From Uruburuella suis (GTDB taxonomy: Bacteria > Pseudomonadota > Gammaproteobacteria > Burkholderiales > Neisseriaceae): 64,000 nucleotides of DNA. This document shows positions 8,382 to 16,853 of this stretch, one piece after another (the first letter of the stretch is position 1; every line of letters begins with the position of its first letter). A program made the translations under genes and the position numbers. The stretch is taken from assembly GCF_004341385.1 (NCBI RefSeq), contig NZ_SLXE01000001.1, forward strand, positions 124,001 through 188,000, in the 5' to 3' direction. Below the pieces are notes generated by a model. It was given only the letters and a program-made list of their open reading frames with translations. It was not told where the DNA came from and searched no databases.

Positions 8382-9224
8382 TTATTTGATGTGCGGCGCG
8401 ATGATTTGCAGCATTTGTGCCAACACTTTCGGGTTGGCCGCCACCACATCGCCGCTTTCCAGCCAGCTCTCGTTGCCCTGCATATCGGTAACGATGCCGC
8501 CGGCTTCCTGCACAATCAGTGCACCGGCGGCGATGTCCCACGGCTTGAGGTTGAATTCGAAAAAGCCATCGAGGCGGCCGCAGGCCAGGGCGCACAAATC
8601 AAGCGCGGCTGCGCCTTCGCGGCGGCCGCCGGCGGTTTTGGCGAGGAAGTCTTTCAAAATGGCCAGATAAGTGTCCATCATGCTTTGGTCAACCACGGGA
8701 AAGCCGGTGCCGATCAGGCAGCGGTTGAGCTCGATGCGATTGGATACGCGGATGCGGCGGTCGTTGCGCAGCGCGCCTTGGCCGCGCGACGCCATATAGC
8801 AATCGTTGCGCTCGGGCGCGTAAACCAGCGCTTCCTGCAACTTGCCTTTGTGCAGCAAAGCCATTGAAATGGCATATTGAGGGTGGCCGTGCAGGTAATT
8901 GGTGGTGCCGTCGAGTGGATCGATAATCCATTCGTATTCAGGCACGGCCGGCACATCGGCGGCATCCACCTGCTCGATGGTCACACCTTCGCGGGTTTTG
9001 CTGGCGCGAAAATAGCCGCCTTCTTCGCTGCGCACGAGATGGGTGGGATAGCTGTAAAAGAGGGTGTCGAGCAGAATCGATTCGGATTGGCGGTCGATAT
9101 CGGAAACAAAATCGTTAAACGCTTTGCTGTCTACTTTAACGGCATCGAGATTGGCCGAAGCGCGAATCATCATATCGCCGGCTTTGCGCGCGGCTTTGAA
9201 TGCGGTGTTTAAAATCGGGTTCAT
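8382..9224 (-). CDS. suhB: Inositol monophosphatase family (SuhB)
   Basis: This 280-residue protein has the metal-binding signatures of inositol monophosphatases: the EEGG loop (VRSEEGGYF), WIIDPLDGTTNYLHG, and the C-terminal LKPWDIAAGALIVQEAGG. Bacterial SuhB also acts in rRNA transcription antitermination with Nus factors. The start at MNPILNTAFKAARKAG follows an AGAAAGAG stretch; the longer frame upstream is not family-like. It is divergent from trmJ, with about 220 bases between their starts. Confidence 0.95.
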   Translation of the reverse strand: MNPILNTAFKAARKAGDMMIRASANLDAVKVDSKAFNDFVSDIDRQSESILLDTLFYSYPTHLVRSEEGGYFRASKTREGVTIEQVDAADVPAVPEYEWIIDPLDGTTNYLHGHPQYAISMALLHKGKLQEALVYAPERNDCYMASRGQGALRNDRRIRVSNRIELNRCLIGTGFPVVDQSMMDTYLAILKDFLAKTAGGRREGAAALDLCALACGRLDGFFEFNLKPWDIAAGALIVQEAGGIVTDMQGNESWLESGDVVAANPKVLAQMLQIIAPHIK

Positions 9225-9443
9225 GGTGCTCTTTCTATCGGGTACAATGCGCCAAACCGCCGAAAAGCGGTGCAGCAAAACGTGAAACAGGCAGAAACCG
9301 CAAGCCCTCGGGGGCGGCTTCCAATGTTAAAGATCAGGTTTCAGACGGCCTGCACCTGCACCTGCATCAGCGAAGCAGGCCGTCTGAATATTTTTCGCGC
9401 ATTATACGCGCTTTCCGTCAATCTTTCCGAAAATAAATCAAGC

Positions 9444-10250
9444 ATGACAAACCCAAAAACCGGCATCCCCGCTTATTTGAACCATATCCGCATCGTGCTC
9501 TCGCGCACCAGCCATCCGGCCAATATCGGCGCCGCCGCGCGCGCCATGAAAACCATGGGCTTGAGCCGGCTCACCTTGGTGGCGCCGCAATTAATCGCCA
9601 CCCCGATGACGCCCGAACCGCCGCTTTTCGATGCCGCCTGCCCGCAGGCATTCAAGCTGCCGCAAGAGAGCTTTGTGCTGGCTTCGGGTGCGGCCGATGT
9701 GTTGGAAAACGCGCAAATCGCCGCCACGCTGGCAGAAGCGCTGGCCGACACCACCTTGAGCTGCGCACTCACCAGCCGCAGGCGCGAGCTCACCTCGCCG
9801 CTGCAAACGCCGCGCGAATTGGTGCCCGAATTATTGCAGGCAGCGCAAGCCGGGCAGCAAGTGGCTTTGGTGTTTGGCAATGAAACCTTCGGCCTCAATA
9901 TCGAAGAAGTGCAAAGCTGCAACCGGCTGATGACCATCAACGGCAACCCCGATTATTTTTCGCTGAACCTCTCGCAAGCAGTGCAGGTGGTGTGCTATGA
10001 ATTGTTCAGCCAAGTGGGCGCGCCGATGACGCACCTCGAGCGGGAAACCAACCCCGCCACCCAAGCGCAAATCGCCGGCATGGTGGCGCATTTGGAAAGC
10101 GTGATGAACGATGTCGGTTTCTTCAACCGCCGCAACAGCGAGCGCCTGATGCGGCGCATGCAAAACCTGTTTGCCCGCGCCAACACCGAAACCGAAGACA
10201 TCGATATCTTGCGCGGCTTCCTCAACACAGTAAAACGCAATCTGAAATAG
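9444..10250 (+). CDS. trmJ: tRNA/rRNA 2'-O-methyltransferase (TrmJ)
   Basis: This 268-residue SPOUT-class methyltransferase has N-terminal IVLSRTSHPANIGAAARAMK, central VALVFGNETFGL and MTINGNPDYFSLNLSQAVQV, the three TrmH/TrmJ motifs that form the SAM-binding knot. TrmJ methylates the ribose at position 32 of tRNAs. I start it at MTNPKTGIPAYLNHI, where family similarity begins. Its stop codon TAG overlaps the first bases of a DUS, and the next gene starts directly after that DUS. Confidence 0.93.
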   Translation: MTNPKTGIPAYLNHIRIVLSRTSHPANIGAAARAMKTMGLSRLTLVAPQLIATPMTPEPPLFDAACPQAFKLPQESFVLASGAADVLENAQIAATLAEALADTTLSCALTSRRRELTSPLQTPRELVPELLQAAQAGQQVALVFGNETFGLNIEEVQSCNRLMTINGNPDYFSLNLSQAVQVVCYELFSQVGAPMTHLERETNPATQAQIAGMVAHLESVMNDVGFFNRRNSERLMRRMQNLFARANTETEDIDILRGFLNTVKRNLK

Positions 10251-10260
10251 GCCGTCTGAA
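10249..10260 (+). repeat. DUS filling a gene junction
   Basis: AGGCCGTCTGAA begins inside the trmJ stop codon (TAG, 10248-10250) and ends at the base before the DUF1853 ATG (10261). It is one of four DUS in 895 bases; the others are 10675-10686, 10938-10949 and 11132-11143. Confidence 0.95.
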
Positions 10261-11142
10261 ATGAATTATGCCCTCGATGCGCTGTGGTGGCGCCTGACCG
10301 ACCCCAATGTGCGCGACCTAGCCGCCATCCTCACCGCGCCGCCTTTGTGGCACAGCGGCTGCGAATTGCCGCTGCGCGAATTGCTGGGTGAAACAGGCTT
10401 TCGCTATTTATTGGCGCTCGACAGCCAACCCGCGCCTTTGCAGCAGCATCTGGCCGCAGAAGCGCCGTTTGCCCACCGCTTGGGCTTTTATGCCGAAAGC
10501 CTGCTGGCATTTTGGCTGCAACACGCGCCGCATGCGCAATTGTTTGCGCGCAACCTGCCGGTGAAAAACGAACAAAACGGCCAAACACTCGGCGCGTTGG
10601 ATTTCGTTTGCGCGCTAAACGGCAAAATCTACCATCTCGAATTAACCTGCAAATATTACGGCGCAACCAGCGGCAGGCCGTCTGAAATGGCCGGCCTCAA
10701 TCCGCACGACCGCTTGATTGATAAAGCCGGCAAACTCACGCAACAGCTGGCGTGGAGCCGCCATGCGGCAGGCGTAGCCGCTTTGCAGCAGGCCGGCATT
10801 GCCGCCGATAAAATGCATGCAGCCTCATTGGTGCGCGGCATTGGCTTTTCCGCTGCCGGCCAAGCCGCTTCGATTGCACCTTTGAATGCTTGCGGCTGGC
10901 ACGGCCTATATATCGGCGATTGGGCACAATATCCGCATTCAGACGGCCTGCAAACACGCTGTTATCTGCTGCCGCCGATGCACATCTTGTCGCCCGCCCG
11001 CGTGCCGCCAGCGTATGCCGAAGAAATCGGCGCATTGGCGCAAATCCACTTCGGGCAAGTGGCTTTGCTGCAAAAGCGCCCCGACGGCTATTGGCATGAA
11101 ACCGCACGCCTGATGAAGGCCATCGGCTCTGAGGCCGTCTGA
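10261..11142 (+). CDS. DUF1853 family protein
   Basis: This is a 293-residue cytoplasmic protein of the DUF1853 family, recognisable from GFYAESLLAFWL, the LGALDFVC segment and the ELTCKYYG region. The central acidic and lysine residues (LDFV...LELTCKYY) are reminiscent of nuclease-fold cores, but that is inference. It is co-directional with trmJ, 10 bases downstream, with no obvious ribosome-binding site of its own: the gap is a DUS. Its last codons and stop (GAG GCC GTC TGA) also lie inside a DUS. Function unknown. Confidence 0.82.
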   Translation: MNYALDALWWRLTDPNVRDLAAILTAPPLWHSGCELPLRELLGETGFRYLLALDSQPAPLQQHLAAEAPFAHRLGFYAESLLAFWLQHAPHAQLFARNLPVKNEQNGQTLGALDFVCALNGKIYHLELTCKYYGATSGRPSEMAGLNPHDRLIDKAGKLTQQLAWSRHAAGVAALQQAGIAADKMHAASLVRGIGFSAAGQAASIAPLNACGWHGLYIGDWAQYPHSDGLQTRCYLLPPMHILSPARVPPAYAEEIGALAQIHFGQVALLQKRPDGYWHETARLMKAIGSEAV

Positions 11143-11198
11143 AACCATGCAGAAATATATTTTATTTTCACATTGTGATACACTTGCAATTTACTTTT

Positions 11199-11258
11199 AA
11201 AGCCCCAATTATCGGGGCTGCAAACAACCAAAGCAGGCAAAACGCCTGCTTGCATTGA
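11199..11258 (+). other. Two inverted repeats in the tig leader
   Basis: AGCCCC/GGGGCT around AATTATC near 11200-11219 and GCAGGC/GCCTGC around AAAAC near 11233-11253 could fold in the 5' leader of tig. Neither has a T-run, so they look like leader structures rather than terminators. Confidence 0.4.
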
Positions 11259-11286
11259 TTAACACCAACAGAATTAAGGGCTTATA

Positions 11287-12597
11287 ATGAGCGTAACCGT
11301 AGAAACTTTAGAAAACCTCGAGCGCAAAGTTGTTTTGTCTTTGCCGTGGAGCGAGATTAACGCCGAAACCGACAAACGTTTGCAGCAAACCCAACGCCGC
11401 GTGAAAATCGACGGCTTCCGCCCGGGCAAAGCGCCGATGAAAATGGTGGAATCCATGTATGGCGCCGGTGTGCAAAACGATGTGATGAACGAGCGGGCTC
11501 AAAAAGCATTCTACGATATTGCCGTGAGCGAAGATTTGCGCGTGGCCGGCATGCCCCGTTTTGAAGGTGTGGACGAGCAAGACGACAAAGAAGCCTTTAA
11601 AGTGGCTGCCATTTTCGAAGTGTTTCCCGAAGTGACCGTGGGCGACTTGAGCGCACAAGAAGTGGAAAAAGTTACCGCCGAAGTGGGCGATGCCGAAATC
11701 GACAAAACCATCGAAATCCTGCGTCAACAACGCACCCGCTTCAACCACGTTGAGCGCGAAGCCCAAAACGGCGACCGTGTGATTATCGATTTCGAAGGCA
11801 AAATCGACGGCACCCCGTTTGAGGGCGGCGCTTCGCAAAATTACCCGTTTGTGCTGGGCAACGGCCAAATGCTGCCCGAATTCGAAGCCGGCGTATTGGG
11901 CTTGAAAGCAGGCGAAAGCAAAGATGTGGAAGTGAATTTCCCTGAAGATTATCACGGCAAAGATGTGGCCGGCAAAACCGCCGTGTTCACCATCACCTTG
12001 AGCAATGTTTCCGAAGCCGCGCTGCCGGAAGTGGATGAGCAATTTGCCAAAGCCTTGGGCATTGCCGATGGCGATGTGGCCAAAATGCGCGAAGAAGTAA
12101 AGAAAAACGTGTCGCGCGAAGTTGCGCGCCGCACTGCAGAGCAAACCAAAGAAGCGGCAATGGAAGCCCTGCTCAAAGCCACTGAAATCCAGCTGCCCAA
12201 ATCCTTGGTGGCCGAAGAAGCCGCCCGCCTGGCTGCCGAAATGAAGCAAAATTTCGTTAACCAAGGCATGGCCGATGCTGCCAACTTGGATCTGCCAGCC
12301 GATATATTTAACGAGCAAGCCGAACGCCGCGTGGCATTGGGCTTGATTTTGGCCAAGCTCGTAGAAGAAAACAAACTCGAGCCCACCGAAGAGCAAATCA
12401 AAGGTGTGGTGAGCGAATTTGCCGACAGCTATGAAGATCCGCAAGAAGTAATCGATTGGTATTTCGCCGACCAACAGCGTCTGCAAGGCCCGACTTCTCT
12501 GGCTATTGAAGCCAATGTGGTGGATTTTGTGTTGGGCAAGGCCAAAGTAAACGAAAAAGCTTTGTCATTTGATGAAGTGATGGGCGCACAAGCCTGA
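11287..12597 (+). CDS. tig: Trigger factor
   Basis: This 436-residue ribosome-bound chaperone and peptidyl-prolyl isomerase has an N-terminal ribosome-binding domain with the GFRPGKAP signature (FRPGKAPMKMVE), a central FKBP-type isomerase domain (DRVIIDFEGKIDGTPFEGG, residues about 160-245) and a helical C-terminal domain. Length is typical. AATTAAGGG precedes the ATG. It lies upstream of clpP as in many proteobacteria, with a terminator between them, so clpP is probably driven mainly by its own promoter. Confidence 0.97.
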   Translation: MSVTVETLENLERKVVLSLPWSEINAETDKRLQQTQRRVKIDGFRPGKAPMKMVESMYGAGVQNDVMNERAQKAFYDIAVSEDLRVAGMPRFEGVDEQDDKEAFKVAAIFEVFPEVTVGDLSAQEVEKVTAEVGDAEIDKTIEILRQQRTRFNHVEREAQNGDRVIIDFEGKIDGTPFEGGASQNYPFVLGNGQMLPEFEAGVLGLKAGESKDVEVNFPEDYHGKDVAGKTAVFTITLSNVSEAALPEVDEQFAKALGIADGDVAKMREEVKKNVSREVARRTAEQTKEAAMEALLKATEIQLPKSLVAEEAARLAAEMKQNFVNQGMADAANLDLPADIFNEQAERRVALGLILAKLVEENKLEPTEEQIKGVVSEFADSYEDPQEVIDWYFADQQRLQGPTSLAIEANVVDFVLGKAKVNEKALSFDEVMGAQA

Positions 12598-12623
12598 TGA
12601 TGGCAAAGGCCGTCTGAACGCAC

Positions 12624-12656
12624 AAAAGCACTCAGGCTGCGCTTGGGTGCTTTTTT
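12624..12656 (+). terminator. Terminator of tig
   Basis: AAAAGCACTCA pairs with TGGGTGCTTTT (one mismatch) and is followed by a T-run, 27 bases after the tig stop. Confidence 0.75.
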
Positions 12657-12792
12657 AGCACCACAAGCAAAGCCTGAGCCGGAAAACGCAATCTTGCTGT
12701 TTGATGGATTGCCGTGCCGGTTGTTTGACTTTGTTGTATGGTTTCATTGTATTTTTGATTATTTATTTCATTATTGCCGGACAGGAGCGCAT

Positions 12793-13419
12793 ATGATTCC
12801 CGAAATCGAAAACAGCTATTTGGTGCCGACCGTTATCGAGCAAAGCGGCCGCGGCGAGCGCGCATTTGATATTTATTCGCGCCTGCTTAAAGAGCGCATC
12901 ATCTTTATGGTGGGGCCGGTAAACGACCAAACCGCCAATCTGGTGGTGGCGCAATTATTGTTTTTGGAAAGCGAAAACCCCGATAAAGATATTTTCCTGT
13001 ATATCAACTCGCCCGGCGGCTCGGTAACCGCAGGCATGTCGATTTACGACACCATGAATTTTATCAAGCCCGATGTGTCGACATTGTGCCTCGGCCAAGC
13101 CGCCAGCATGGGCGCGTTTTTGCTCTCGGCCGGCGCCAAAGGCAAGCGCTTTGCGCTGCCCAATAGCCGTGTGATGATTCACCAGCCCTTGATTAGCGGC
13201 GGTTTGGGCGGCCAGGCTTCCGACATCGAAATCCATGCTCGGGAGCTGCTGAAATTGAAAGACAAGCTCAACCGCCTGCTGGCCCAGCATTGCGGCCGCG
13301 ATTTGGCCGATTTGGAGCGCGACACCGACCGCGACAATTATATGTCGGCTGAAGAAGCACGCGTTTACGGCTTGATCGACCAAGTGCTGGAAACCCGCGA
13401 TAGCATCAAGGCAGATTAA
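12793..13419 (+). CDS. clpP: ATP-dependent Clp protease proteolytic subunit
   Basis: This is the 208-residue serine protease subunit that assembles as a double heptamer and works with ClpX/ClpA. The catalytic serine lies in [14 protein letters not shown], the histidine in [13 protein letters not shown], and the aspartate in the C-terminal third ([11 protein letters not shown] region). ACAGGAG lies six bases before the chosen ATG; a longer in-frame reading is hydrophobic and unlike ClpP. clpX is not in this window. Confidence 0.97.
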   Translation: MIPEIENSYLVPTVIEQSGRGERAFDIYSRLLKERIIFMVGPVNDQTANLVVAQLLFLESENPDKDIFLYINSPGGSVTAGMSIYDTMNFIKPDVSTLCLGQAASMGAFLLSAGAKGKRFALPNSRVMIHQPLISGGLGGQASDIEIHARELLKLKDKLNRLLAQHCGRDLADLERDTDRDNYMSAEEARVYGLIDQVLETRDSIKAD

Positions 13420-13486
13420 ACCTGCTTGCATTTCATCACGGCAGTGTCTTTTATGTATAAAGTGCGCCTGCCGTGTTGAACATAAA

Positions 13487-13519
13487 ACAGGCCGTCTGAA
13501 AGTTTTTCAGACGGCCTGT
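13487..13519 (+). terminator. DUS-pair terminator of clpP
   Basis: ACAGGCCGTCTGAAA and TTTCAGACGGCCTGT around GTT form a perfect stem followed by TTATTTT. Confidence 0.8.
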
Positions 13520-13543
13520 TTATTTTATCGGCAACAACAACTT

Positions 13544-13796
13544 ATACCAAACCTAAAAAATAAGATAACAAGGCGGCGAGCCGCAGACAGTACAACTATC
13601 GTGAAATGCTTAAAAAAGTGCCACAACGGGTAGGTTGGGTTGCAAACCCAACAAAACCTGCAAACCGCAAGAAACGTTGGGTTTGCAACCCAACCTACAC
13701 CGCTGTGACTTGCTAGGTTGTATAAGTTTTTCATTCATTCCACTATAGTACGGCAAGGCGAGACAACGAAGTTAGGTTATTTTTTTGGATTGGTAT
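13544..13796. repeat. Correia-like element C, split by a TA-flanked MITE
   Basis: The outer element runs from ATACCAAACC to GGATTGGTAT with the core split. The left half (ACAAGGCGGCGAGCCGCAGACAGTACAA) ends near 13596 and the right half (TAGTACGGCAAGGCGAGA) resumes near 13746. Its end lies 3 bases from the slyD stop codon on the minus strand. Confidence 0.8.
13597..13747. mobile_element. TA-flanked hairpin MITE, copy 1 (nested)
   Basis: This insert of about 150 bp lies inside the Correia-like element. The ends TATCGTGAAATGC and GCATTCCACTATA-like (TTCATTCCACTATA) are inverted. The middle carries GTAGGTTGGGTTGCAAACCCAAC and GTTGGGTTTGCAACCCAACC as a large palindrome. Removing it restores a contiguous Correia-like core, with TA as the duplicated target. 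Confidence 0.75.
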
Positions 13797-13799
13797 TAC

Positions 13800-14279
13800 T
13801 TAATGATGATGGCCGTGTTCGCCGTGGGCATGGCCGTGGGCGATTTCTTCAGCGCTGGCTTCGCGCACGCCATCCACCGTGGCTTTAAAGCGGATTTTCA
13901 TGCCTGCCAGCGGGTGGTTGCCGTCCACCACGGCTTTGCCGTCGGCCACGTCGGTTACGCGGTAAACCAGCACATCGCCGGTTTCGGGGTCGTCGGCTTC
14001 AAACATCATGCCGGCTTCCACTTCTACTGGAAACACGCCCACATCTTCGATGCGCACCAATTCCGGATCTTGCTCGCCGAAGGCATCATCGGGAGAGAGC
14101 ACCACATCCACGGTGTCGCCCACCTCTTTGCCGTGCAGCGCTTCTTCCACCAGCGGGAAGATGCCGTCGTAGCCGCCGTGCAGATAAGCAATCGGCTGCT
14201 CGGTTTTGTCGATCAGCTGGTCGTTGGCATCAAACATTTCGTAATTCAAGGTGACAACAGAGTTTTTTGCAATACCCAT
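13800..14279 (-). CDS. slyD: FKBP-type prolyl isomerase SlyD
   Basis: This is a 159-residue cytoplasmic peptidyl-prolyl cis-trans isomerase and metallochaperone. The FKBP core (NSVVTLNYEMFDANDQLID, PIAYLHGGYDGIFPLVEEALHG) is interrupted by the insert-in-flap chaperone domain. The tail HGHAHGEHGHHH is histidine rich, as in SlyD proteins that bind nickel or zinc for hydrogenase/urease maturation and copper handling. GGACTCCC (minus strand) precedes the start. It is single, ending next to a repeat element. Confidence 0.96.
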   Translation of the reverse strand: MGIAKNSVVTLNYEMFDANDQLIDKTEQPIAYLHGGYDGIFPLVEEALHGKEVGDTVDVVLSPDDAFGEQDPELVRIEDVGVFPVEVEAGMMFEADDPETGDVLVYRVTDVADGKAVVDGNHPLAGMKIRFKATVDGVREASAEEIAHGHAHGEHGHHH

Positions 14280-14747
14280 TTTGGGAGTCCTTTTGCTGTA
14301 GGTTGGGTTGGTGACGGGCTATTGTAGCACAGAGCGTCTGCCGCCACAGCGATTCTTGGGTGTAGGAAAATGCATTGTGTTTTCCGTCTGCCGAATGAAA
14401 TTGTAGTATTTTTGCAACTTTTTCAAAAAAGCAAAACGCACCGCAAAGCTGCTTGCAATAAATGTTTTTGTTGTTGCTTTGTTTCTTAAATTTTTGAAAT
14501 ATATAGATAAATGCCAATCTATCTGCAAAATATGAAATAAATCATCTTTTTGAGGTGAACTTCTTACCGCTTTTGTCATACTAACGGATACATTCTTACT
14601 GAATCGTATGTTTTGTTTCGTTGCGTTAGCATAAGGCGTGGGGCATAATTGCTAAAAATTCAGTAATGAATTTGCAATAAGGCTGTGCCATAATGGTCGG
14701 CTATTTTAGTTTTCTTGAAATTGATCAAATATAAAGAAGGTATTGAA
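14280..14747. promoter_or_regulatory. AT-rich divergent intergenic region
   Basis: This stretch of 468 bases separates slyD and the Lip-like gene, markedly AT-rich compared with its surroundings, with no convincing gene. A CATAAT at 14689-14694 preceded by TGC resembles an extended -10 element for the lipoprotein gene, leaving a leader of about 50 bases. No good -35 box is visible. The base composition could also mark a nucleoid-protein target. Confidence 0.4.
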
Positions 14748-15011
14748 ATGAAAAAATCACTGTTTGCTGCTGCTTTGATGTCTTTGTTCCTGGCTGCTTG
14801 CGGCCAAGCTGAAAAAACTACCGAAGCTGCTGCTTCTGCAGCCTCTGCTGCCTCTGAAGCTGTTACCGAAGCCGCTTCTGCTGCTTCTGAAGCTGCAACC
14901 ACTGCTACTGAAGCCGCTGCTTCTGCTACTGAAGCTGCCGCTTCTGCTACTGAAGCCGCTGCCTCTGCTGTTGAAGCTGCCGCTTCTGAAGCTGCTTCAG
15001 CTGCAAAATAA
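14748..15011 (+). CDS. H.8/Lip-like repeat lipoprotein
   Basis: This is an 87-residue lipoprotein. The signal peptide MKKSLFAAALMSLFLAAC is almost the same as that of the neisserial H.8 (Lip) antigen as I recall it, with lipobox LAAC. The mature part is nearly all Ala, Glu, Ser and Thr in imperfect EAAASA(T) repeats (about ten units), whereas H.8/Lip has AAEAP repeats; there is no proline here. AAGAAGG precedes the ATG. It is expected to be anchored in the outer membrane as an extended chain. It is a single gene with a strong terminator. The repeat number may vary between strains. Confidence 0.8.
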   Translation: MKKSLFAAALMSLFLAACGQAEKTTEAAASAASAASEAVTEAASAASEAATTATEAAASATEAAASATEAAASAVEAAASEAASAAK

Positions 15012-15034
15012 TTATATTCTTTCGAATATAGTGC

Positions 15035-15071
15035 AAAAGCAGGATACTTAAATGTATCCTGCTTTTGTTTT
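15035..15071 (+). terminator. Strong terminator of the Lip-like gene
   Basis: AAAGCAGGATAC and GTATCCTGCTTT form a stem over a short loop, followed by TGTTTT. Confidence 0.9.
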
Positions 15072-15186
15072 GTTGTGCAGCGTTCAGACGGCCTATTGCA
15101 AACAGGCCGTCTGAGCGCTATTGTGCGATAAGCAAATGGCTTTGATACATCATTTCAAAATGTCAGATTGAAACAGGGACACATTT

Positions 15187-16560
15187 ATGCAGGCGCAGGA
15201 AATCAAACGGCAATTGCAGGCTTTTTTATCGGGTGCAGAAATTATTGAGGCGGACGATGCTTTTTTGCTGGATCAGCGCCGCCGTTATCGCGGCCGTGCG
15301 GATTGGGTGGTGCAGCCGGCCAGCGTAGAAAATGTGCAGCATGTGATGCGGTTTTGCTTTGAACACGGCATTGCGGTTACACCGCAGGGCGGTAACACCG
15401 GCCTGTGCGGCGCTGCGGTGCCGGATGGCGGCTTGCTGCTCAGCTTGAGCCGGCTCAACCGCATCCGCAGCATCAGCTTGGCCGACAATGCCATCACGGT
15501 GGATGCCGGTGCGGTGCTGCAAAATGTGCAGCAGGCGGCGGCCGAAGCAGGGCGCTTGTTTCCCTTGAGCTTGGCCAGTGAAGGTTCGTGCCAAATCGGC
15601 GGCAATATCGCCTGCAATGCCGGCGGCCTGAATGTGTTGCGCTATGGCACCATGCGTGATTTGGTGTTGGGGCTGGAAGTGGTATTGCCCAATGGCGAGT
15701 TGATTTCGCATTTGCCGCCCTTGCATAAAAACACCACCGGCTATGATTTGCGCCATTTGTTTATCGGCAGCGAAGGCACGCTGGGCATCATCACCGGTGC
15801 GTCATTAAAGCTGTTTGCGCAGCCGCAAACCACAGAAACCGCGTGGGTGGGCGTGGCGACAATCAGCCAGGCCGTGGCATTGCTCACGCTGATGCAGGCC
15901 GAGTTTGCCGAGCGTTTGTGCAGCTTTGAGCTGGTGAGCCGTTTTGCGCTGGATTTGTCGGCCGATTTCAGCAAAATCGCCGGCCCGGTGGATGCGCCGT
16001 GGCATGTGTTGCTAGAGCTCACCGATTCGGTGGCGCGTGATGATTTGGGTGATTTGCTGGCCGAATTTTTGGTGGCACACGGTTTTGACAATGCGGTGTT
16101 GGCACAATCGGAATCGGAGCGGCAGAATTTATGGACCTTGCGTGAAAATATCTCTGCCTCGCAACGCAATCTGGGCGCCAGCATCAAACATGATATTGCC
16201 GTGCCGATCGAGCGGGTGGCCGAGTTTGTTGAACGTTGCGCGCCGGCTTTGCAGACGGCGTTTGCCGGCATTCAGATTGTGGTGTTCGGCCATTTGGGTG
16301 ACGGCAGCCTGCATTACAACACTTTTCTACCTGGTGTGTTGGGCAACGAGGTGTATCAATATGAAGATGCGGTGAACACGATTGTGTATGAAAACGTGCT
16401 GGCTTGTGCGGGCACGATTGCTGCCGAGCACGGCATCGGCCAAGTGAAAAACCAATGGTTGCCGCGGGTGCGCAGCGAGGTGGAAATCGCCTTAATGCGG
16501 GCCATTAAAGCAGAGCTGGATCCGGGCAATCTCTTGAATGCAAATAAATTATTGCCCTAG
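15187..16560 (+). CDS. FAD-linked D-2-hydroxyacid dehydrogenase
   Basis: This 457-residue flavoprotein belongs to the VAO/GlcD family. The N-terminal FAD-binding domain has PQGGNTGLCGAAVPDGG and GGNIACNAGGLNVLRYGTMRD. The C-terminal FAD-oxidase domain has the metal/substrate motif FGHLGDGSLHYN and AEHGIGQVKN. The overall pattern best fits D-2-hydroxyglutarate dehydrogenase-like enzymes (linked to SerA by-product removal) or D-lactate dehydrogenase; I cannot separate these from sequence alone. Its TAG stop codon is also the CTAG target of a 157-bp MITE that follows directly. Confidence 0.85.
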   Translation: MQAQEIKRQLQAFLSGAEIIEADDAFLLDQRRRYRGRADWVVQPASVENVQHVMRFCFEHGIAVTPQGGNTGLCGAAVPDGGLLLSLSRLNRIRSISLADNAITVDAGAVLQNVQQAAAEAGRLFPLSLASEGSCQIGGNIACNAGGLNVLRYGTMRDLVLGLEVVLPNGELISHLPPLHKNTTGYDLRHLFIGSEGTLGIITGASLKLFAQPQTTETAWVGVATISQAVALLTLMQAEFAERLCSFELVSRFALDLSADFSKIAGPVDAPWHVLLELTDSVARDDLGDLLAEFLVAHGFDNAVLAQSESERQNLWTLRENISASQRNLGASIKHDIAVPIERVAEFVERCAPALQTAFAGIQIVVFGHLGDGSLHYNTFLPGVLGNEVYQYEDAVNTIVYENVLACAGTIAAEHGIGQVKNQWLPRVRSEVEIALMRAIKAELDPGNLLNANKLLP

Positions 16561-16717
16561 GGCCTGTTCACAATTCATCTCGTGGCAATCTTTTGGCTCA
16601 AAAACGCGCCTGCCGCGTTGAAAATGCTCGCAAGGTGTCCAACCTTGCTGCGCTTTTCGCCTTGCAAGCGCGCTTTTGCGCTCAAAATCTTACGCACGGA
16701 TGAAATGTGAACAGACC
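16561..16717 (+). mobile_element. 157-bp IS5-type MITE, copy 2
   Basis: This full copy begins GGCCTGTTCACA and ends TGTGAACAGACC, flanked by CTAG at 16557-16560 and 16718-16721. The left CTAG holds the stop codon of the preceding dehydrogenase. It is nearly identical to copy 1. Confidence 0.85.
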
Positions 16718-16739
16718 CTAGAAAAAAGCAGGGCATAAA

Positions 16740-16775
16740 ATAAGGCCGTCTGAAAAATATTTCAGACGGCCTTAT
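16740..16775 (+). terminator. DUS-pair hairpin
   Basis: ATAAGGCCGTCTGAAA and TTTCAGACGGCCTTAT with a T-rich 3' side, downstream of the dehydrogenase and its MITE. Confidence 0.7.
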
Positions 16776-16853
16776 TTTTGAGGCACATACTTATATCTAT
16801 TTTACTCCGTTGGGCTGAATTTTCCAGCGTATTTTCAGACTACATTTTGTTTC

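Noticed and set aside
11308..12486. A 392-codon open frame opposite tig
   Set aside because: Phe/His/Gly-rich nonsense antisense to trigger factor.
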